From assembly GCA_028292065.1 (NCBI GenBank), contig JAQGNC010000056.1:1-6713 (forward strand): a stretch of DNA of 6,713 nucleotides, in the 5' to 3' direction. Made by a program: the position numbers and the translations under genes. This document shows, piece by piece, positions 1 through 5,018 of the stretch. This DNA comes from Betaproteobacteria bacterium. Its GTDB lineage: Bacteria > Pseudomonadota > Gammaproteobacteria > Burkholderiales > SG8-41. Position 1 is the first letter of the stretch. Each line of letters begins with the position of its first letter. The notes beneath the pieces were generated by a model that saw only the letters and a list, made by a program, of their open reading frames with translations, was not told where the DNA came from and did not search any database.

Positions 1-2
1 CC

Positions 3-29
3 AGGCCGCAGATGCGCGCAGCCGCCTGA
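3..29 (+). CDS. Possible 3' end of an upstream gene (partial)
   Basis: The frame starting at base 3 reads eight codons, ending R-A-A-A, and then TGA at 27-29. This is the likeliest end of whatever gene precedes cheR, because a perfect 9-bp stem-loop follows 27 bases later, as expected after a gene. The frame starting at base 2 stays open to TAA at 86-88, but it runs into that stem-loop and gives an unconvincing Cys/Arg-rich tail. In comparable chemotaxis clusters the gene before cheR is often a methyl-accepting chemotaxis protein or cheW. Nothing in these few codons identifies the product. Confidence 0.25.
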   Translation, partial: RPQMRAAA

Positions 30-56
30 AGCGCCCGAATTCGGAGCTCGCACGAC

Positions 57-96
57 CGGGCCGCTGCTCGTGCTTTCGACGCGGGTAAGCGGCCCG
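57..96 (+). terminator. Stem-loop upstream of cheR, possible terminator or leader hairpin
   Basis: CGGGCCGCT (57-65) is the exact reverse complement of AGCGGCCCG (88-96), giving a perfect 9-bp GC-rich stem with a 22-base loop. No T-run follows, so it is not a classical intrinsic terminator. It could slow read-through from the upstream gene or protect a 3' end. The function is inferred; the inverted repeat is directly visible. Confidence 0.4.
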
Positions 97-154
97 CGCC
101 CTCGCAAAGCGTCAGCGCCGCGAGACCCGTCACACACCTCACTCAAGGATCGCC

Positions 155-1036
155 ATGCAACAGCAGGTCGAGCACGCCGACCCGGCACGCGAATTCGTTT
201 TCACCAGCGCCGATTTCCAGCGGATCAGCAAGCTGATCTACGCGCACGCGGGGATTTCGCTCGCGGCGAGCAAGCAGGAGATGGTCTACAGCCGTCTGGC
301 GCGGCGCCTGCGCGCGCGGAACATGTCGCGTTTTTCGGACTACGTCGCGCTTCTCGAAGGCGACGCGAACGACCACGAGGAGTGGGAAGCTTTCGTCAAC
401 GCGCTCACCACCAACCTCACGTCGTTCTTCCGCGAGCCGCATCACTTCACCGAGCTCACGCGCTTTCTGGAGCGCCGCCGCGGCAGCAAAGAGCCGCTGA
501 ACATCTGGTGCGCCGCCGCGTCGACGGGCGAAGAGCCGTACTCGCTCGCGATGACCGTGGTCGACGCGTTCGGCAGTTTCACACCGCCGGTGTCGATCGT
601 CGCGACCGACCTCGACACCAACGTGCTCGCCAAAGGCGCGTCGGGCGTGTACACCGAAGACCGCGTCGAGAAGCTGAAACCCGAGCAGCTGCGCAAGTTT
701 TTCCTGAAAGGCGCCGGCGCCAACGCCGGCACGGTGAAGGTGCGCCAGGAGCTTCGCGACCTCATCACTTTCCGGCAGTTGAACCTGCTCGACACCCGCT
801 GGCCGGTGCGCGGGCCGTTCGATGCGATATTCTGCCGCAACGTGATGATCTATTTCGACAAGCCGACGCAGCGCAAAGTCCTGCAGAACCTCGCGCCGCT
901 GCTGCGGCCCGACGGGCTGCTCTTCGCCGGTCATTCCGAAAGCTTTCTGCACTCCGCCGACGTGTTCCGCCTGCGCGGCAATACGGTCTACGAGCTCGCG
1001 CCCGCCGTGCGGCCTGCCGCCGCGGCTGCGCGGTGA
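155..1036 (+). CDS. cheR: Chemotaxis protein methyltransferase CheR
   Basis: S-adenosylmethionine-dependent methyltransferase that methylates glutamates on the cytoplasmic signalling domain of chemoreceptors, raising kinase activity during adaptation. It has 293 residues, close to the roughly 286 of E. coli CheR. Residues about 10-70 form the helical CheR N-terminal domain. The catalytic domain follows, with the AdoMet-binding motif W118-C-A-A-A-S-T-G-E-E-P-Y129, an acidic ATDLDTNVL stretch, R228-N-V-M-I-Y-F234 and the terminal G259-H-S-E-S263 motif. The ATG at 155 is chosen because AAGGA at 145-149 sits five bases upstream and the protein begins at the normal family position. The C-terminus is an Ala/Pro/Arg tail with no added domain. 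It is the first gene of a cheR-cheD-cheB block; its stop lies at the junction with cheD. The identification is secure from motifs alone. Confidence 0.97.
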   Translation: MQQQVEHADPAREFVFTSADFQRISKLIYAHAGISLAASKQEMVYSRLARRLRARNMSRFSDYVALLEGDANDHEEWEAFVNALTTNLTSFFREPHHFTELTRFLERRRGSKEPLNIWCAAASTGEEPYSLAMTVVDAFGSFTPPVSIVATDLDTNVLAKGASGVYTEDRVEKLKPEQLRKFFLKGAGANAGTVKVRQELRDLITFRQLNLLDTRWPVRGPFDAIFCRNVMIYFDKPTQRKVLQNLAPLLRPDGLLFAGHSESFLHSADVFRLRGNTVYELAPAVRPAAAAAR

Positions 1037-1050
1037 ACGAAGCGCACCCG

Positions 1051-1656
1051 ATGAAAAACGAGCTTCAGCACGTCGCCACCAATTTATATTTCGATCGCAC
1101 CCAGAACATCGACGCGGTCAAGATCCTCCCGGGCGAGTACTACGTGACCGACCGCGACATGCTGATCGTGACCGTGCTCGGCAGCTGCGTCGCCGCGTGC
1201 ATACGCGATCCGCGGTACGGGATCGCCGGGATGAACCATTTCATGCTGCCCGAAGGCCCCGGCAGCGGCGACGGCGTCGCTTCCGCGTCGGCACGCTACG
1301 GCAGCTTTGCGATGGAGCTGCTGATCAACCAGCTGCTCAAGCTCGGCGCCCGCCGCAACGCGCTCGAAGCCAAAGTGTTCGGCGGCGGCAACGTGCTGCG
1401 CGCACTCTCCGCGGGCAATGTCGCTGACCGCAACGCGGCTTTCGTGCTCGATTACCTGAAGACCGAGAACATCCAGGTCGCGGCCCAGGACCTCGGCGGA
1501 ACCCTCCCGCGCAAGGTCTACCAGTTCGCGAAAACCGGAAAGGTGCGGGTCAAGCGCCTGACCGAGACCCGCAACGACACCATCTTCGAGCGCGAGCGTA
1601 CTTACCGTTCGCAGATCGTCGCCGAGCCCGCCGGGGAAGTGGAGCTCTTCGGGTGA
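1051..1656 (+). CDS. cheD: Chemoreceptor glutamine deamidase CheD
   Basis: Converts specific receptor glutamines to glutamates, creating methylation sites for CheR; in some bacteria it also works with the CheC phosphatase, but no cheC is seen here. From the ATG at 1051 it has 201 residues. The family core is intact: ILPGEYYVTD at 25-34, then VTVLGSC with the nucleophile Cys46, and GMNHFMLP with His63, which is 17 residues after the cysteine as in characterised CheD. Later landmarks are the FGGGNV loop and the DLGG segment. A GTG at 1033 overlaps the cheR stop as GTGA and would add six residues. Neither start has a clear Shine-Dalgarno sequence; I prefer the ATG because the conserved region begins soon after it, but the GTG start would mirror the next junction. 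The stop overlaps the cheB start. The frame is also open far upstream through cheR, which is only a by-product of high GC. Confidence 0.94.
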   Translation: MKNELQHVATNLYFDRTQNIDAVKILPGEYYVTDRDMLIVTVLGSCVAACIRDPRYGIAGMNHFMLPEGPGSGDGVASASARYGSFAMELLINQLLKLGARRNALEAKVFGGGNVLRALSAGNVADRNAAFVLDYLKTENIQVAAQDLGGTLPRKVYQFAKTGKVRVKRLTETRNDTIFERERTYRSQIVAEPAGEVELFG

Positions 1657-2720
1657 GCTTCGCCGCGCGAAAGCTGCGGGTGATCGTGGTCGACGATTCC
1701 GCGGTGATGCGCCACCTCCTGTGCGAGATCATCGACGCCGAGCCCGACATGGAGGCGATCGGCGGCGCATCGGACCCGCTGGTGGCGCGCGAGATGATCC
1801 GCAGCCTGAACCCGGACGTGATCACGCTCGACATGGAAATGCCGCGCATGGACGGGCTCGAGTTTCTCGAGAAGCTGATGCGGCTGCGGCCCATGCCGGT
1901 GGTGATGGTCTCGGCGTTTGCCGAAACGAACTCGGAAGTGGCGCTGCGCGCGCTCGAGCTCGGCGCGATGGAGCTCGTCGCCAAGCCGAAGAACGGCGCG
2001 AGCGGCCTCGCGGATTACGCGGTCGAGGTCACTACGAAGATCCGCGCGGCTGCGCTCGGGCGGCCGAAGCTACCGGCGGTGCCCGCTCGCGCGGCTGCCG
2101 CCCCGCACGCGGGCCCGGCCAAAACCGCGTGGCACGACAACGTCATCGTGATCGGCGCTTCCACCGGGGGGACCGAAGCGGTGAAGGACGTGCTGGTCCA
2201 GATGCCCGCGAACGCCCCCGGCATCCTGGTCGCGCAGCACATGCCCGAAGGCTTCACGCGCTCGTTCGCGGCGAGGCTCGATTCGCTGTGTGCGATCAGC
2301 GTCAAGGAGGCCGTCGACGGCGAGCGGGTCCTCCCCGGCCACGCCTACATCGCGCCGGGGCACTCGCACCTCATGCTGAAGAAGAGCGGCGGCGGCTATG
2401 CGACGCTGCTGTCGCAGTCGGAACCGGTCAACCGCCACCGCCCCTCGGTCGACGTGCTCTTCCGCTCCGCCGCGCGCTCGGGCGCCGCCAACGTGCTCGC
2501 AGTGATCCTCACCGGCATGGGCAAGGACGGCGCCGCCGGCATGGCCGAGCTGCGCAGCAAAGGCGCCTACACCTACGCCCAGGACGAAGCTTCGTGCGTC
2601 GTCTTCGGCATGCCCAAGGAAGCCATCGCCCAGGGCGGCGTGGAGGAAATCCTCCCGCTCGCGGACATTGCGTCGGCGCTGCTGGCGCGGCTGGCGGTGG
2701 CGGGCAGCGCCCGGCGCTAA
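1653..2720 (+). CDS. cheB: Chemotaxis response regulator methylesterase/deamidase CheB
   Basis: Removes methyl groups from receptor glutamyl esters and can deamidate receptor glutamines; phosphorylation by CheA activates it, giving the negative feedback of adaptation. It has 355 residues. The N-terminal receiver carries Asp14/Asp15, phospho-acceptor Asp60 (TLDMEMPRMDG), Ser87 and Lys111. An Ala/Pro-rich linker covers about 135-160. The C-terminal esterase shows the triad Ser170 (GASTGG), His196 (AQHMPEG) and Asp292 (TGMGKDG), plus the NRHRPSVD segment; each catalytic residue is offset by six from the E. coli numbering. Translation starts at GTG 1653, overlapping the cheD stop in GTGA, with GGAG at 1641-1644 as a plausible ribosome site; this gives a normal receiver start. 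The stop at 2718-2720 is followed almost at once by palindromic repeats, which probably mark the end of the chemotaxis transcript. Confidence 0.98.
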   Translation: MSFAARKLRVIVVDDSAVMRHLLCEIIDAEPDMEAIGGASDPLVAREMIRSLNPDVITLDMEMPRMDGLEFLEKLMRLRPMPVVMVSAFAETNSEVALRALELGAMELVAKPKNGASGLADYAVEVTTKIRAAALGRPKLPAVPARAAAAPHAGPAKTAWHDNVIVIGASTGGTEAVKDVLVQMPANAPGILVAQHMPEGFTRSFAARLDSLCAISVKEAVDGERVLPGHAYIAPGHSHLMLKKSGGGYATLLSQSEPVNRHRPSVDVLFRSAARSGAANVLAVILTGMGKDGAAGMAELRSKGAYTYAQDEASCVVFGMPKEAIAQGGVEEILPLADIASALLARLAVAGSARR

Positions 2721-2721
2721 A

Positions 2722-2791
2722 CCGGGGTCTCAACAAAACCGGGGTCTGACCCCAAAAAGCCGGGGTCAGACCCCAGCCGGGGTCAGACCCC
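2722..2791. repeat. Cluster of GGGGTC(T/A)GACCCC palindromes
   Basis: Three complete 13-base units lie at 2741-2753 (T centre), 2762-2774 (A centre) and 2779-2791 (A centre). Each is preceded by CC, giving CCGGGGTC. A half unit, CCGGGGTCT, lies at 2722-2730, two bases after the cheB stop. Start-to-start distances of the GGGG tracts are 17, 21 and 17. Because the units are palindromic apart from the central base, the T-centred unit is inverted relative to the other two. Short, clustered, intergenic palindromes of this kind resemble REP-type elements mobilised by RAYT (REP-associated tyrosine transposase) proteins; that assignment is inference, and no transposase gene is in the window. Confidence 0.8.
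2741..2774 (+). terminator. 13-bp perfect hairpin formed by two inverted palindrome units
   Basis: The unit at 2741-2753 is the exact reverse complement of the unit at 2762-2774, separated by AAAAAGCC (2754-2761). RNA from either strand could form a 13-bp stem with an 8-base loop. No T-run follows, so it is not a standard intrinsic terminator. Its place just after the last chemotaxis gene and before a candidate promoter suits a transcript boundary or 3'-end stabiliser. Pairing with the third unit (2779-2791) is an alternative fold. Confidence 0.5.
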
Positions 2792-2818
2792 CTCCCTTTC
2801 AGGCGCCCGACAGGAGCC

Positions 2819-2845
2819 TCAAGAGCGCGCGCCGGCAGCCGTTAA
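2819..2845 (+). promoter_or_regulatory. Candidate sigma-28 (FliA) promoter upstream of the STAS gene
   Basis: TCAAGAGC (2819-2826) and GCCGTTAA (2838-2845) are separated by exactly 11 bases. The E. coli FliA consensus is TAAAGTTT-N11-GCCGATAA, and Pseudomonas-type -35 boxes often read TCAAG. The -10 box matches at 7 of 8 positions; the -35 box matches the E. coli form at 4 of 8 and the TCAAG core fully. Transcription would start about 2852, leaving a leader of roughly 27 bases before the ATG at 2879. The call rests on motif and spacing only. Confidence 0.45.
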
Positions 2846-2878
2846 TCCCAGCATCCTCTACGACCCGGCAGGCACATC

Positions 2879-3184
2879 ATGCAAGCGCACCTCATCACCG
2901 AACAGACCGTCGCGCGCATACGCCTCACCGGGCGTTTCGATTTCAGCGGGCACCGCGAATTCAAGGATTGCTATGAAGCCGCTCTGAATGAGCCCGCGGT
3001 CAGCCAGATCGACGTCGACATGGAGGACGTCGAGTACCTCGACAGCTCGGCGCTGGGCATGCTGCTCCTGCTGAAGGACCACGCCGACGCCCGCGCGCTG
3101 CCGGTGTCGCTGCTCAACTGCGGCGGCATGGTGAAGGAAATCCTCGACGTGGCGAATTTCGCCGCCATGTTCCCGATGCGCTGA
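2879..3184 (+). CDS. STAS-domain anti-sigma factor antagonist (HsbA/SpoIIAA-like)
   Basis: A 101-residue single-domain STAS protein. Such proteins bind an anti-sigma factor or kinase when unphosphorylated and are switched off by phosphorylation of a conserved serine. The signature is visible: LTGRFDFSGH near the start (16-25), a central strand IDVDMEDVEYLDSSALG, with Asp55-Ser56-Ser57 holding the phosphorylation site, and a C-terminal GGMVKEILDVANF helix region. Length is typical. ATG 2879 is used; AGG at 2870-2872 is a modest ribosome site. The next gene starts 11 bases after the stop and encodes a protein with both a PP2C phosphatase and an RsbW-type kinase, the expected enzymes acting on this protein. 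In P. aeruginosa the equivalent HsbA is phosphorylated by HsbR and engages FlgM. By analogy the target may be a flagellar anti-sigma factor encoded elsewhere. The STAS family is secure; the HsbA role is inferred from context. Confidence 0.92.
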   Translation: MQAHLITEQTVARIRLTGRFDFSGHREFKDCYEAALNEPAVSQIDVDMEDVEYLDSSALGMLLLLKDHADARALPVSLLNCGGMVKEILDVANFAAMFPMR

Positions 3185-3195
3185 GGGGGCATCCG

Positions 3196-4959
3196 ATGGA
3201 ACTGGTTTCAGGGCAGGTCTCCGCGGTCGCCACGGCGTCCTCGCACAGTGTATTGGTGGTCGACGATCACCCGCAGGCTCAGGTGCTGCTCTCGCGCTTT
3301 CTGAAGCGCATGGGCTATCAGGTCGAGATCGCGAGCAACGGCCTCGAAGCGGTCGAGGCGGTCATACGCCGGCGTCCCGACATCGTCATCATGGACGTCG
3401 AGATGCCGGTGATGGGCGGGTACGAAGCGACCGAGCGCATCCGCGGCGCGGCGCACGAGCGCTGGCTGCCGATCGTCTTTCTCTCCGCGACTCCCGACAG
3501 CGGCGCGCTCATCCGCGCGCTCGAGCGCGGCGGCGACGATTACCTCGTCAAGCCGATCAGCTACACCGTGCTGCGCGCGAAGATGCGCGCGGTGTCGCGA
3601 ACCCTCATCCTCCAGCGCGAGCTCGAAGACCGCAGCGCGCGCCTGGCCGCGTATCGCGCCGCCGAGGACGAGCAGAACCGCACTGCCGAACACGTGATCC
3701 GCCGGCTGGCGACCCACGATCTGCTCGACGAGTCGGTACTGCAGCACTGGACCGCGGCCGCGAGCGTTTTCAGCGGCGATCTCGTCGCCGCCGCGCGCAC
3801 CCCGTCGGGCAGGCTGCACGTCATGCTCGCCGACGGCGCCGGACACGGGCTCGCTGCCGCGCTCTCCGCGCTTCCGGTGACCCAGCCTTTCTACCGCATG
3901 ACCGAGAAAGGCTATCCGCTCTCGACCATCGTCGAGGAGATGAACGGCAAGATACGCCGGCTTCTGCCGGTCGAGCACTTCGTCGCCGCGACGCTGATCG
4001 CCGTCGACTTCAAGGAGCAGGTGATCGAGATCTGGAACGGCGGCAATCCGCCGCTGTGCGTGATCGGCGAGCAGGGCAACCTCCTGCATCTCGCGCGCTC
4101 GCGCAATCTCGCGCTCGGCGTCGCACCTGAGAACCTGTTCAGCACCGATCCGGAGATCTATCGCTACGACGAGCCGTGCCAGGTGATCTCGTGCTCCGAC
4201 GGCCTCTTCGAAGCCGCGGGCTGGTCCGCAGCCGACTCGGGGGCGAAGCTGCTCGCCGAGCTGCTCGGACCGCACGCGCCGGCGACTCGCCTCGACCGGT
4301 TGAAGGAACGCTGCATCGCCATCGGCGGCACCGCGGCGACGAATGACGACGTGTCGGCGGTGGTGATCACGTGCATTCCGGGCCAGTACGCCGCCCCGGC
4401 CTCGGTGCTGCCGGTCCAGCAGCGCGTGGGCCACGTGGGCGACTGGCACTTCGAGGTCGGCCTGTCGGCCGAGCAACTCAAAACCGTCGACGTCGTTCCG
4501 CTGCTGCACGACGTGGTGAGCCGCATGCACGGCTGGTGCGTGCGCAACCCCAAGCTTTTCCTCGTGCTCTCGGAGCTCGTGACCAACGCGCTCGACCACG
4601 GCGTGCTCGGGCTCGATTCGCTGATCAAGCTCGAGCCCGAGGGTTTCCAGCGCTACGTGCACCTGCGCCAGGCGAAGCTCGCCGCGCTGACGAGCGGAGG
4701 AATCCACGTGCGCATCGCCGGTTTCGACCGCGACTCGCGCCCGATGCTGAGCATCGTCGTGAAGGACACCGGATCGGGCTTCGATTTCGAGGCCGCGCTT
4801 GCGCACGAGGCGACGCTCGACGCGCCTTACGGCCGAGGCATCGGGCTGCTCAGGCGGGTGTGCGAAGGCGTCGAATATCGCGGTGCGGGCAACGAAGTGG
4901 AGGTGCTTTTCGCGGTCGATCAGAACGACGGCGGCGCCGGCGCGGGCTCGTCGGACTAA
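3196..4959 (+). CDS. Receiver / PP2C-SpoIIE phosphatase / RsbW-type kinase fusion (HsbR/CrsR-like)
   Basis: A 587-residue cytoplasmic switch enzyme with three domains. Receiver, about 17-130: Asp23/Asp24, phospho-acceptor Asp67 (IMDVEMPVMGG), Ser97, Lys119. A charged, probably helical linker spans about 131-180. The SpoIIE/PP2C phosphatase, about 185-393, shows the metal-ligand motifs SGD (Asp195), ADGAGHG (Asp213), SDG (Asp335) and NDD (Asp384/385). The HATPase serine-kinase domain, about 415-575, shows an N box with Glu460 and Asn464 (SELVTNALDHG), the DTGSGFD motif at 524-530 and YGRGIGLL at 545-552. No catalytic position looks lost. The likely role is to phosphorylate or dephosphorylate the STAS protein encoded just upstream, with direction set by receiver phosphorylation, as in P. 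aeruginosa HsbR and Shewanella CrsR. ATG 3196 has a strong GAGGGGG (3183-3189) overlapping the preceding stop. The phosphodonor, a histidine phosphotransferase such as HptB in Pseudomonas, is not in the window. Confidence 0.93.
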   Translation: MELVSGQVSAVATASSHSVLVVDDHPQAQVLLSRFLKRMGYQVEIASNGLEAVEAVIRRRPDIVIMDVEMPVMGGYEATERIRGAAHERWLPIVFLSATPDSGALIRALERGGDDYLVKPISYTVLRAKMRAVSRTLILQRELEDRSARLAAYRAAEDEQNRTAEHVIRRLATHDLLDESVLQHWTAAASVFSGDLVAAARTPSGRLHVMLADGAGHGLAAALSALPVTQPFYRMTEKGYPLSTIVEEMNGKIRRLLPVEHFVAATLIAVDFKEQVIEIWNGGNPPLCVIGEQGNLLHLARSRNLALGVAPENLFSTDPEIYRYDEPCQVISCSDGLFEAAGWSAADSGAKLLAELLGPHAPATRLDRLKERCIAIGGTAATNDDVSAVVITCIPGQYAAPASVLPVQQRVGHVGDWHFEVGLSAEQLKTVDVVPLLHDVVSRMHGWCVRNPKLFLVLSELVTNALDHGVLGLDSLIKLEPEGFQRYVHLRQAKLAALTSGGIHVRIAGFDRDSRPMLSIVVKDTGSGFDFEAALAHEATLDAPYGRGIGLLRRVCEGVEYRGAGNEVEVLFAVDQNDGGAGAGSSD

Positions 4960-4983
4960 ACACGGCCGCGCGGCGGCCGTTAA
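4957..4983 (+). promoter_or_regulatory. Candidate sigma-28 (FliA) promoter upstream of the HD-GYP gene
   Basis: TAAACACG (4957-4964) and GCCGTTAA (4976-4983) are separated by 11 bases, matching the FliA layout TAAAGTTT-N11-GCCGATAA with a full TAAA core and a 7-of-8 match at -10. The -10 octamer and spacing are the same as in the candidate before the STAS gene, and the distance to the start codon is almost equal (35 versus 33 bases). The -35 core includes the stop codon of the preceding gene, and the site overlaps a hairpin, so chance origin of the octamer is possible. Confidence 0.38.
4962..4980 (+). terminator. GC-rich hairpin in the gap before the HD-GYP gene
   Basis: ACGGCCGC (4962-4969) pairs perfectly with GCGGCCGT (4973-4980) around the three-base loop GCG, two bases after the TAA of the preceding gene. 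The sequence after it is TAACAGCC, without a T-run. It could attenuate read-through or protect the upstream transcript. After it, 4981-5018 is rich in A and C and poor in G, suggesting an unstructured leader. Confidence 0.45.
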
Positions 4984-5018
4984 CAGCCACAACAACCACG
5001 AGCCATAACCAGGTCCCC

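Noticed and set aside
70..1050. Long open frame upstream of, and in frame with, cheD
   Set aside because: It overlaps cheR in another frame and translates to an Arg/Ala-rich sequence with no domain. Only the part from about 1033 or 1051 onward is CheD.
2722..2791. CRISPR array
   Set aside because: The repeats are only 13 bases, palindromic, in mixed orientation, with 4-10 base gaps. No spacer-sized unique segments or cas genes are present.
2864..2884. Sigma-54 type GG/GC promoter near the STAS start codon
   Set aside because: The GGCAGGCAC and TGC elements do not have the required GG-to-GC spacing, and the site would overlap the start codon.
3208..4995. A 595-codon open frame on the minus strand opposite the phosphatase/kinase gene
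   Set aside because: It is antisense to a gene with three intact domains, its translation is rich in Arg, His, Asp and Ala without recognisable motifs, and high GC with strong third-position bias readily creates such frames.
4371..5018. Upstream in-frame extension of the HD-GYP gene
   Set aside because: It is the out-of-frame shadow of the kinase domain and is low-complexity Arg/Ala sequence. The ATG at 5019 begins exactly at the receiver domain.
4981..5018. CA-rich leader as an Hfq/Crc-type binding site before the HD-GYP gene
   Set aside because: ACAACAACC only loosely resembles an AAnAAnAA motif, and the short gap is too small to judge; kept only as a note on composition.
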